From contig MSXR01000006.1 of assembly GCA_002083655.1 (NCBI GenBank), positions 303,394 to 367,393 of the forward strand: a stretch of 64,000 nt of DNA, written 5' to 3'. Positions within the stretch are counted from its first letter, which is position 1, and every line of letters starts with the position of its first letter. Below, piece by piece: positions 26,389 through 33,792 of this stretch. The notes under the pieces are model-generated. The model was not told the origin of the DNA. It did no database searches and worked only from the letters and a program-made list of their open reading frames with translations. The stretch is from Proteobacteria bacterium ST_bin14. Its GTDB lineage: Bacteria > Pseudomonadota > Alphaproteobacteria > Sphingomonadales > Sphingomonadaceae. Position numbers and translations under genes: made by a program.

Positions 26389-27363
26389 GTGTTCGCTGTC
26401 GTCCATCATCCCGATTATGTCGCCCCCGCGCCCAGCCGCAGCGGGTACCAATGGAACAAGAACGGGCTGGTGCGCGACTTGCTGGTGCAAAGCGGCGTCG
26501 CAATCGACTGGCATTTGCCAGAACCGATGCCGATCGATTGGCTGGAGGCCGTGCATGATGCCGATTACGTCGCTGAGGTAATCGAGGCTCGCGTGCCTGT
26601 ACACAAGGAGCGGCGGATCGGCTTTCCTGTCACACCGCAAGTCGCCCGCCGCGCACAGATCGTGCCCGGTGGTACATGGGCGGCGGCTAAGCTTGCGCTG
26701 GACCATGGTTTTGCCGCCAACAGCGCGGGCGGCAGCCACCACGCGCTGGGCGATACCGGGGCCGGGTTTTGCGTGTTCAACGATTTGGCGATCACCGCGG
26801 TTCGGCTGATTGAGGAGCGGCACGTGGCGCGGGTGTTGATCGTTGACTGCGACGTGCATCAGGGGGACGGCACGGCGGCGCTGACGGCGGGCAGGCCGGG
26901 AATTGCGACCTATTCAATCCATGCCGACAAGAATTTTCCGGTGCGCAAAGCTCGATCAACCGTGGATGTGCCGCTGCCCGACGGCGTGGGCGATGCGGTG
27001 TATCTGGAAACGCTGGCGGCGACATTGGTGCCGTTGATCGATTCGTTTCGTCCGGGGCTGATCCTGTATCAGGCAGGGGTTGATCCATATCAGGGGGATC
27101 GGCTGGGCAGGCTGAAGCTGACAGCGCACGGGCTTGAACAGCGCGAGGATTTGATCGCCCGCCTCGCCACCGGGCGCGGCCTGCCGCTCGCCAGTACGCT
27201 TGGCGGCGGTTATGGGCATGACGCGATGGAAGTGGCTGGTCGGCACGTCGCATCGATTCTACGGCTAGGGACCGCCTTCACCACGGCAAAATTGGCGGGG
27301 CAGGGGCATGCGCCGCCAGCAATCCCCTCAATGCCCTCACCTTGCGCCGCCGGGAACCAATAA
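26389..27363 (+). CDS. Histone-deacetylase-family (acetylpolyamine amidohydrolase-like) protein
   Basis: A 324-residue arginase-deacetylase-fold zinc hydrolase. Active-site motifs are intact: SHHALGDTGAGFCVFNDLAI, DCDVHQGDGTA with the zinc ligands, QAGVDPYQGDRLG and LGGGYG. Bacterial members deacetylate acetylpolyamines, acetoin-pathway enzymes or other small substrates; which one is unknown. The family normally begins a few residues before VVHHPDY, so GTG 26389 is chosen although an open frame extends to 26311. Its stop TAA overlaps the photolyase ATG by one base. Confidence 0.88.
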   Translation: MFAVVHHPDYVAPAPSRSGYQWNKNGLVRDLLVQSGVAIDWHLPEPMPIDWLEAVHDADYVAEVIEARVPVHKERRIGFPVTPQVARRAQIVPGGTWAAAKLALDHGFAANSAGGSHHALGDTGAGFCVFNDLAITAVRLIEERHVARVLIVDCDVHQGDGTAALTAGRPGIATYSIHADKNFPVRKARSTVDVPLPDGVGDAVYLETLAATLVPLIDSFRPGLILYQAGVDPYQGDRLGRLKLTAHGLEQREDLIARLATGRGLPLASTLGGGYGHDAMEVAGRHVASILRLGTAFTTAKLAGQGHAPPAIPSMPSPCAAGNQ

Positions 27364-28730
27364 TGACAACAATCCTGTGGTTTCGCCGTGATTTGCGGCT
27401 GGCTGATCACGCCGCGCTGATCGCCGCGGCGGCTCAAGGGCCCGTTATCCCGGTTTACATCCTTGACGACGAGACGCCCCGGCAGCGTCGCATGGGCGGT
27501 GCATCACGCTGGTGGCTTCACCAGAGTCTGGCGTCGCTCGATGCAGCGCTGCGGGCCAGGGGATCGCGGCTGATCATGCGGCGCGGCAAAAGCGATATTG
27601 TGCTCGCCAAGCTGGCTGAAGAAGTGGGGGCCACCCGCATTCACGCGCTGCGGCATTACGAACCATGGTGGCGCAATGCGCAGGCGGCAGTGGCAAAGCG
27701 GCTCGATCTGGTGCTGCATGACGGCAATTATCTGGCCCCGGCGGGATCAATCACAACAGGGAGTGGCGGGCAGTATAAAATCTTCACGCCGTTTTGGCGC
27801 GCGCTGCTGGCAACGATGCCGCCTGCCAAGCCAGCGTCAGCGCCCGCCACGATAGCGGCACCGCCGCACTGGCCGCAGAGCGAAAACCTCGCCGATTGGC
27901 AGCTTCAACCAACCAGGCCCGATTGGGCAACCGGCATGGCGGCATTTTGGCAACCGGGTGAGGCGGGTGCAGCAGCGCGGCTGGGTGCCTTTACGGGGCA
28001 AGCCGCAGCCTATGAAGATCAGCGCAATCTGCCATCGGTGCCCGGCACCTCCTTTTTGTCGCCGCACCTTCATTTTGGGGAGATATCGCCCGCGACCATC
28101 TGGCATCACACCGCGCAGCTTGGCGGATCGGTGGAAAAGTTCCTGGGGGAGCTTGGCTGGCGCGATTATGCGCAAAATGTGATCATGCAATTCCCCGAAT
28201 ACGCCTCCATCAACGCGCGACCCGCTTTTGATGATCTGGCGTGGCGAAACGATGCCGCAGCACAAGACGATCTGCGTGCGTGGCAACGCGGGCAAACCGG
28301 CTACCCCATTGTCGATGCCGGTATGCGCCAATTATGGGCGACAGGCTGGATGCATAACCGCGTGCGGATGATTGCCGCATCCTTCCTGGTCAAACATCTG
28401 CTGATCGATTGGCGGCGCGGCGAACAATGGTTCTGGGACACGCTGGTCGATGCTGATTATGGCAGCAACGCCGTGAACTGGCAGTGGACGGCAGGGACGG
28501 GGGTCGATTCCAATATGTTCGTGCGGATCATGGCGCCGCTGTCGCAGTCTGAAAAATTCGATGCGGCGGGATATATCCGGCAATGGGTGCCCGAACTGGC
28601 AAAGCTTCCCGATTGGGCAATCCATGATCCGGAAGACGCCGGACGCCGCCCCGCTGCCTACCCCGCCAAGCGCATCGGCCACCGCGAAGCACGCGAACGC
28701 GCTCTCGCAGCGCTGCAACAGTTGCGCTAG
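27363..28730 (+). CDS. phrB: Deoxyribodipyrimidine photolyase (CPD class I)
   Basis: A 455-residue light-driven DNA repair enzyme that splits UV-induced cyclobutane pyrimidine dimers. The N-terminal antenna domain begins TTILWFRRDLRLADHAAL. The C-terminal FAD domain has GETWRDY-like LGWRDYAQNV, GYPIVDAGMRQLWATGWMHNR and the FAD signature DYGSNAVNWQWTAGTGVDSN. The start shares a base with the upstream HDAC-like stop, indicating coupling. CFA synthase follows at once. No SOS-like box was seen before this cluster. Confidence 0.96.
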   Translation: MTTILWFRRDLRLADHAALIAAAAQGPVIPVYILDDETPRQRRMGGASRWWLHQSLASLDAALRARGSRLIMRRGKSDIVLAKLAEEVGATRIHALRHYEPWWRNAQAAVAKRLDLVLHDGNYLAPAGSITTGSGGQYKIFTPFWRALLATMPPAKPASAPATIAAPPHWPQSENLADWQLQPTRPDWATGMAAFWQPGEAGAAARLGAFTGQAAAYEDQRNLPSVPGTSFLSPHLHFGEISPATIWHHTAQLGGSVEKFLGELGWRDYAQNVIMQFPEYASINARPAFDDLAWRNDAAAQDDLRAWQRGQTGYPIVDAGMRQLWATGWMHNRVRMIAASFLVKHLLIDWRRGEQWFWDTLVDADYGSNAVNWQWTAGTGVDSNMFVRIMAPLSQSEKFDAAGYIRQWVPELAKLPDWAIHDPEDAGRRPAAYPAKRIGHREARERALAALQQLR

Positions 28731-28761
28731 GGGGATGCCGATTGAGGCATCCGGGCAGGCG

Positions 28762-30036
28762 ATGAACGTTCCAACTCCACTGATTCCGGCACCCCTGCCT
28801 TCAGCCGCTCCCCCAGCCGGTCCTGCAGCTGTTGCCGCAGATGCTGGACGTGCGACCGGGCTTTTGCGCGGGCTGCTCGCGGCGTTTGGCAGCCGGGTGC
28901 TTGACCGGATTGATGCCGGGCTGGTGACCGGATCGATTGAAATATTGCTGCCCGACGGGCGGACCCGCCGGTTGGGCGGCCGTGCGGATGGGGCCAAGGC
29001 GCTGCTCCACATCATCGACTGGCGGGCGTTGGTCCGGCTGGCGATCAGCGGGTCTGGCGGCTGGTATATCGGGTGGAGCAAGGGCGAGTGGACCAGCCCT
29101 GATGCCGTTGCGATTTTCGAAGTGTTCAGCGCAAATCGGCGAACGCTGGGCAAAACGGGTCGTGCCCAGGGGGTTAGCCGCTGGTGGCGGCAATGGGCCC
29201 ATCGCGGGCAACGGAACAGCCGGGCTGGCGCGCGCCGCAACGTGGCGGCGCATTATGATCTGGGCAATGATTTCTATGCGGCCTGGCTTGATCCCAGCCT
29301 CAGCTATTCAAGCGCGCTGTTCGAAAATCAGGCCGAGTCGCTTGCCGTGGCGCAGCACCGCAAGCTGCAGGCTATTCTTGACCGAACCGGCACCAAAGCA
29401 GGTGATCGCTTGCTCGAAATCGGCTGCGGTTGGGGATCATTCGCCGCTCTTGCCGCCAGCGCTGGCCGACAAGTCCATGCCATTACGCTTTCCGCTGAAC
29501 AACAAGCGTCAATTGATGCCCGCGCGCTCCCCGGTGTGGAGGTGACGCTGACCGATTACCGCGATGTGGCAGGCCAGTATGACGGGATCGCCAGCATCGA
29601 AATGGTAGAGGCGGTGGGGCAGGATTATTGGGCAGATTATCTGGCCGTGATTGCCCGCGCACTTCGCCCCGGTGGGCGCGCCGCCATTCAGTTCATCGCC
29701 ATCGACGATGCCATTTTCGATGCCTATGCCGCCAATGTCGATTTCATCCAGCGTCATATATTCCCCGGCGGCATGCTGCTGTCCCGCAGCCGCTTTCGCG
29801 CGCTTGCCGAGGCGCAGGGGCTTGGCTGGCGCGATGAACATTGTTTCGGCCCAGACTATGCCCAAACGCTGCACCGCTGGCGGGTGGCATTTGACGAAGC
29901 CGTTGCCGCCAACCGCCTGCCAGCGCGCTTTGACCAGCATTTCACCGCCTTGTGGCGGTTCTATCTCATGTATTGCGAAGGTGGGTTTCGCGGCGGCGGG
30001 ATTGATGTGGCGCAGGTGACGCTGGTGAAGGATTAA
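28762..30036 (+). CDS. cfa: Cyclopropane-fatty-acyl-phospholipid synthase
   Basis: About 424 residues. It transfers a methylene from SAM to double bonds of membrane phospholipid acyl chains, a stress adaptation. Hallmarks are NVAAHYDLGNDFYAAWLDPSLSYSSALF, the SAM motif LLEIGCGWGSFAAL, and SIEMVEAVGQDYW. The C-terminus ends after YLMYCEGGFRGGGIDVAQ. Two starts are plausible: ATG 28735, five bases after the photolyase stop, or ATG 28762; the second is used because the first has no usable spacing from its G-run. It converges on the SDR gene with a 4-bp overlap. Confidence 0.94.
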   Translation: MNVPTPLIPAPLPSAAPPAGPAAVAADAGRATGLLRGLLAAFGSRVLDRIDAGLVTGSIEILLPDGRTRRLGGRADGAKALLHIIDWRALVRLAISGSGGWYIGWSKGEWTSPDAVAIFEVFSANRRTLGKTGRAQGVSRWWRQWAHRGQRNSRAGARRNVAAHYDLGNDFYAAWLDPSLSYSSALFENQAESLAVAQHRKLQAILDRTGTKAGDRLLEIGCGWGSFAALAASAGRQVHAITLSAEQQASIDARALPGVEVTLTDYRDVAGQYDGIASIEMVEAVGQDYWADYLAVIARALRPGGRAAIQFIAIDDAIFDAYAANVDFIQRHIFPGGMLLSRSRFRALAEAQGLGWRDEHCFGPDYAQTLHRWRVAFDEAVAANRLPARFDQHFTALWRFYLMYCEGGFRGGGIDVAQVTLVKD

Positions 30037-30746
30037 CCCTCAATCCGCTCAACCCGACCGGTTTCGAAACCCTCAATCACCAGCTGAACGATTCGATCGG
30101 CAACCACTGCGGGTTCTTTCACCGACATCGGATCCTCGCCGGGATAGGCGCGCGCGCGCATTGCCGTGCGGGTCGCGCCAGGATCGACCAAAACGGTACG
30201 AATTGCGCTAATATTGGCCATTTCCATGCCATAACTGGCTATAATCGACTCAAATGCCGCCTTTGATGCGCCATATTCGCCCCAATATGCGCGGTGATTG
30301 CGTGCCACGGATGATGTCAGCCCGATCACCCGGGCATTGGCGGACTTGCGGAGCATCGGGTCAAACGCGGTCAGCAACGCCACCTGCGCGCTGACATTCA
30401 GCGTCAAAATTTTGGCCAATTCCTTGGGGTCAATCGCGGGAATTGCGCCCAGCGTGCCCAGCGTCGCGGCGTTCAGCACCATGATATCCAGCGCCGCCCA
30501 CCGGCCCGACAACGCGGTCGCCAGCCGCGCAATACTGTCATTTTCCGTAAGGTTAACAGGTGCAATCGTGGCCGTGCCGCCCGATCTGTAGATCGCTTCC
30601 TCCACCTCCTCCAGCCCACCCGTCGTGCGCGCGGTCAGCACGACATGCGCGCCTGCAGCGGCCAGTGCCTTGGCGGTGGCCGCACCAATTCCGCGGCTTG
30701 CGCCGGTGACAAGGGCGGTCTGGTTGGCAAGCGGCTTGTCGGTCAC
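30033..30746 (-). CDS. Short-chain dehydrogenase/reductase
   Basis: A 237-residue classical SDR. The cofactor motif TGASRGIG is at about 14-21, NAAT at about 92-95, catalytic Ser in GLTSSVARN, and YxxxK in YGASK. The family reduces or oxidises carbonyls and alcohols using NAD(P)H; the substrate cannot be read here. It starts with GTG. A perfect 7-bp inverted repeat lies 18 bp upstream (30764-30784), between purF and this gene. The C-terminal ETGRVERIEG resembles SDRs annotated near fatty-acid metabolism, but that is only suggestive. Confidence 0.9.
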   Translation of the reverse strand: MTDKPLANQTALVTGASRGIGAATAKALAAAGAHVVLTARTTGGLEEVEEAIYRSGGTATIAPVNLTENDSIARLATALSGRWAALDIMVLNAATLGTLGAIPAIDPKELAKILTLNVSAQVALLTAFDPMLRKSANARVIGLTSSVARNHRAYWGEYGASKAAFESIIASYGMEMANISAIRTVLVDPGATRTAMRARAYPGEDPMSVKEPAVVADRIVQLVIEGFETGRVERIEG

Positions 30747-30763
30747 AGCGATACTCCGGTCAT

Positions 30764-30784
30764 CTTCTGTCCCGTCAACAGAAG
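30764..30784. promoter_or_regulatory. Perfect inverted repeat between purF and the SDR gene (operator or hairpin)
   Basis: CTTCTGT (30764-30770), a 7-base spacer and ACAGAAG (30778-30784) form a perfect inverted repeat 18 bp before the SDR start and 32 bp after the purF stop. In minus-strand direction a TATAGC hexamer lies immediately upstream and could be a -10 element. There is no T-run after the repeat, so a regulator-binding site is more likely than an intrinsic terminator. Confidence 0.45.
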
Positions 30785-30815
30785 TGCTATACTATTCAAA
30801 ATACAGGAAAACTGG

Positions 30816-32288
30816 TCAGATCACCCGCTCAGCGAGCATCGCAAACTGGTCGACCGTTTCGGATTCATCCTGGTCAGTCAGCGTCGTCGGGTAATCGCCG
30901 GTAAAGCAGGCATCGCAGTGACTTGGCTGGGTATCTGATCGTTTGGATTCGCCCAACGCCTTGTACAGGCCATCGATTGAAATGAACGCCAGGCTGTCCG
31001 CATGGATGAAATCAGTCATCCCGCCGACATCCAATTGTGCGGCCAATAGTTTCGCCCGTTCCGGCGTATCGACGCCGTAGAAGCAACTGTGCCGGGTTGG
31101 TGGGCTGGCAATCCGCAAATGAACTTCGGCAGCGCCTGCTTCGCGCATCATCTGCACGATCTTCAGGCTGGTGGTGCCGCGCACGATCGAATCATCGATC
31201 AACACGATTCGCTTGCCCCGGATAAGGGCACGGTTGGCGTTATGTTTCAGCTTCACGCCCAGATGGCGGACCTTGTCCCCAGGCTGGATGAACGTGCGAC
31301 CGACATAATGTGACCGGATGATACCCAGCTCAAACGGAATGCCCGATTGCTGGGCATAACCGATCGCCGCCGGGGTACCGGAATCGGGGACGGGAATGAC
31401 CAAATCGACATCGACTGGACTTTCAATCGCCAGTTGCGCGCCGATCGCTTTGCGCACCGAATAGACTGAACGATCTTCGGCGATCGAATCCGGGCGTGAA
31501 AAATACACATATTCGAAGATGCAGGGCCGCGGGGTCACCGCGGCAAACGGCCGGATAGAGCGTACTTCGCTATCCTGCACGATCACCAATTCGCCGGGGT
31601 CGATGGATCGTTCAAAGGTGGCACCAACGACATCAAGCGCGACTGTTTCTGACGCGAAAATGATCGCATCGCCCAACCGGCCCATCACCAGCGGGCGGAA
31701 GCCGAGCGGATCGCGACAGGCGATCATTCCTTCGGGCGTCATCACGATCAGCGAATAAGCACCTTCAACCTGCTTCAGTGCATCAATAAACTTATCAAGC
31801 AATGTCCGATAGTTGGATGTCGCAACCAAGTGAATGATCACCTCAGTATCCGACGTAGACTGGAAGATCGACCCGCGCCGCACCAGCTCCCGGCGCAACC
31901 GTGCGGCGTTTGAGATATTGCCATTGTGCGAGATCGCAAAGCCGCCGCTTGCCAGATCGGCATAGAGCGGTTGGATATTGCGAAGCGCCGTTTCACCTGT
32001 GGTGGAATAGCGCACATGCCCGCACGCAACGGTGCCTGCCAGCGCGCGAATAATCTCGTCCCGGTCAAAATTGCCGGCAACATGGCCCATGGCGCGGTGG
32101 GTGTGGAAGTCGCGACCGTCAAAGCTGGTAACGCCTGCCGCCTCCTGCCCGCGATGCTGGAGTGCATGCAGACCGAGCGCGACAAGCGCCGCCGCTTCAC
32201 CGTCTGTGCCTGATACGCCGAAAATGCCGCACTCTTCATGCAGCTTGTCCCCATCACAAAGTGGGTCAAAAGGATTTGTTGTCAGCAT
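30816..32288 (-). CDS. purF: Amidophosphoribosyltransferase
   Basis: A 490-residue enzyme of the first committed step of purine synthesis, making phosphoribosylamine from PRPP and glutamine. It carries a short propeptide; the N-terminal nucleophile after processing is C20 in HEECGIFGV. The Ntn glutaminase domain has LHALQHRGQEAAG and GNISNA, and the PRPP loop IVLIDDSIVRGTTS is near residue 370. It stands apart from other pur genes and is divergent from hisI; a promoter-like pair lies 29-57 bp upstream. Confidence 0.97.
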   Translation of the reverse strand: MLTTNPFDPLCDGDKLHEECGIFGVSGTDGEAAALVALGLHALQHRGQEAAGVTSFDGRDFHTHRAMGHVAGNFDRDEIIRALAGTVACGHVRYSTTGETALRNIQPLYADLASGGFAISHNGNISNAARLRRELVRRGSIFQSTSDTEVIIHLVATSNYRTLLDKFIDALKQVEGAYSLIVMTPEGMIACRDPLGFRPLVMGRLGDAIIFASETVALDVVGATFERSIDPGELVIVQDSEVRSIRPFAAVTPRPCIFEYVYFSRPDSIAEDRSVYSVRKAIGAQLAIESPVDVDLVIPVPDSGTPAAIGYAQQSGIPFELGIIRSHYVGRTFIQPGDKVRHLGVKLKHNANRALIRGKRIVLIDDSIVRGTTSLKIVQMMREAGAAEVHLRIASPPTRHSCFYGVDTPERAKLLAAQLDVGGMTDFIHADSLAFISIDGLYKALGESKRSDTQPSHCDACFTGDYPTTLTDQDESETVDQFAMLAERVI

Positions 32289-32316
32289 GCCCGCCCGCTG
32301 GTTGCGTCGAGGCCGT

Positions 32317-32345
32317 CATATAGGGACGGCAATCGGGTTTGTCGC
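32317..32345 (-). promoter_or_regulatory. Candidate sigma-70 promoter for purF
   Basis: On the minus strand GCGACA (32345-32340) is followed after exactly 17 bp by TATATG (32322-32317), with the purF start 28 bp further on. Each hexamer matches the consensus at four of six positions. Position and spacing are right, but the sequence match is modest. Confidence 0.4.
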
Positions 32346-32419
32346 GCATTTGTCATCATACATTTGCGCGACTGGACGATAAATATGGTTGCGCCGCGCG
32401 CTTGCGCTACAAAAGGGTG

Positions 32420-32797
32420 ATGACCGACTCACGCGAAACCGGGCTGACGCTCGATCCCAGATATGATTCCGCCGGGCTGATCACCGCCGTCGTGACTGAC
32501 CGGGTGTCGGGTGATGTGCTGATGGTTGCCCATATGAATGCCGATGCATTAGCGGCCACCCAAGCAACAGGCGAGGCGACGTTCTGGTCGCGGAGCCGGG
32601 GGGCGCTATGGAAAAAGGGAGAAACGTCCGGCAATATCCTGCGGGTGGCGGAGATTCGGATCGATTGTGATCAGGATGCGGTTTGGGTGATTACCGATCC
32701 TGCTGGCCCTGCCTGCCACACCGGCGCGCCCAGTTGTTTCTACCGCTGGGTGGAGGGCGATGCGTTGATCCCCGTAACGGCGGTACCTGTTTTGTGA
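32420..32797 (+). CDS. hisI: Phosphoribosyl-AMP cyclohydrolase
   Basis: A 125-residue zinc enzyme that opens the purine ring of PR-AMP in histidine synthesis. It is a stand-alone HisI, not a HisIE fusion. Motifs are WSRSRGALWKKGETSGN, DCDQDAVWV (metal-binding acidic residues) and CHTGAPSCFYR (zinc cysteines). ATG 32420 is preceded by AAAGGG four to five bases away, which decides the start over the longer frame at 32339. Other his genes are absent. Its stop overlaps the GTG of the next lipoprotein gene by four bases (GTGA). Confidence 0.95.
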   Translation: MTDSRETGLTLDPRYDSAGLITAVVTDRVSGDVLMVAHMNADALAATQATGEATFWSRSRGALWKKGETSGNILRVAEIRIDCDQDAVWVITDPAGPACHTGAPSCFYRWVEGDALIPVTAVPVL

Positions 32798-33309
32798 TCC
32801 GGATTGTCGGCTTGGCCGCCTTTTTGATGCTCGCTGCCTGCTCTGGAGAGGCTCCTCTGGCGCCCACACCCAAGGCCAGCGCTGCGCCGGACCTGGAAAG
32901 CGCGGCGATCGCATCCGGCGTGATCGCTGATCCGGCGAACACGGACATGACCGGGCTTTATGCGCGCGATACCGATCGTGTTTGCGTGGTGCCGGACCGG
33001 CTGAATTACCGGATCGGCGCCTTCGTGGATTATGGTGATCAGCAGAATTGCAGTGGTTCTGGGACGGTGACCCGGGTGGGGGAGGCGCTCCACATCACTT
33101 TTGCCGCTGCGCCGGGGTGCGATTTCGATGCGCGCTTCGAAGGCGATCGAATCGTGTTCCCGGGGAGAATGCCGCAGGCGTGCGAAAAGCTGTGCGGGCA
33201 ACGTGCCTCGTTCGCGGCGCTTGATGTGCGACGGTTGAGCGATTCGGTGTCCGAAGCGGCTACCCTGCGCGATTCGAAACGACGGATGCTGTGTGCGCTA
33301 GGCGGATAG
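32794..33309 (+). CDS. Predicted lipoprotein, unknown function
   Basis: A 171-residue protein starting with IRIVGLAAFLMLAAC, a lipoprotein signal with the lipobox Cys at residue 16. The mature domain has further cysteines (RVCVVPD, QNCSGSG, PGCDFDA, ACEKLCGQ and a final MLCALGG), suggesting disulfides in the periplasm. No named family is recognised. GTG 32794 is chosen because it puts the signal sequence first and overlaps the hisI stop by 4 bp, implying translational coupling. The link to histidine synthesis is probably only positional. Confidence 0.75.
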   Translation: MIRIVGLAAFLMLAACSGEAPLAPTPKASAAPDLESAAIASGVIADPANTDMTGLYARDTDRVCVVPDRLNYRIGAFVDYGDQQNCSGSGTVTRVGEALHITFAAAPGCDFDARFEGDRIVFPGRMPQACEKLCGQRASFAALDVRRLSDSVSEAATLRDSKRRMLCALGG

Positions 33310-33311
33310 TC

Positions 33312-33330
33312 TTGACGTTCACGTAAACGG
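33312..33330. promoter_or_regulatory. Candidate LiuR/MerR-type operator overlapping a -35 element
   Basis: TTGACG (33312-33317) overlaps the near-palindrome ACGTTCACGTAAACGG (33315-33330), whose core GTTCACGTAAAC pairs with itself except at one position. It resembles the palindromic ACGTTTACGTAAACGT-type sites known for LiuR-like MerR regulators of branched-chain and fatty-acid degradation. It sits 17 bp before the merR start, so autoregulation and control of the downstream dehydrogenase are likely. Confidence 0.6.
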
Positions 33331-33346
33331 GAAGTAATTTGCGGCC

Positions 33347-33781
33347 ATGGCCACGCTCCCCGCCTATGCGCCAATTGAACCATTGCCTGACCGGCATAGT
33401 TTCACGATTTCGGACCTTTCGACCGAATTCGACGTAACCGCGCGGGCGCTGCGTTTTTATGAAGATGAGGGGCTGATTGCGCCCGAACGGCGAGGCACCG
33501 TGCGCATTTATTCCCCACGAGATCGGGCGCGACTCGCATGGATTTTGCGCGGCAAACGCGTCGGCTTCAGCCTGGGCGAAATCCGCGAACTGCTCGACCT
33601 TTACGACATTGGCGACGGACGGCGTTCGCAGCGTGAGGTCACGATCGCACGTTGTCGCGACAGGATCGCACTGCTGACAGCGCAAAAACATGATATCGAT
33701 GCAGCCATCGACGAATTGAAACAATTTATCGGTCTTATCGGGCCTGGGCTCGACCGGACCGATCCCGATCAGACGATGTAA
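33347..33781 (+). CDS. MerR-family transcriptional regulator (LiuR-like)
   Basis: A 144-residue regulator. The winged helix is at about residues 15-85: FTISDLSTEFDVTARALRFYEDEGLI, then RRGTVRIYSPRDRARLAWILRGKRVGFSLGEIRELL. The C-terminal part is a dimerisation coiled coil with no metal-binding cysteine cluster (only one Cys, in IARCRDR), so it is not a metal sensor. It lies 11 bp before an acyl-CoA dehydrogenase, and a LiuR-like palindrome precedes it. Control of acyl-CoA degradation is therefore inferred. Confidence 0.9.
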   Translation: MATLPAYAPIEPLPDRHSFTISDLSTEFDVTARALRFYEDEGLIAPERRGTVRIYSPRDRARLAWILRGKRVGFSLGEIRELLDLYDIGDGRRSQREVTIARCRDRIALLTAQKHDIDAAIDELKQFIGLIGPGLDRTDPDQTM

Positions 33782-33792
33782 AGGGACTGACA

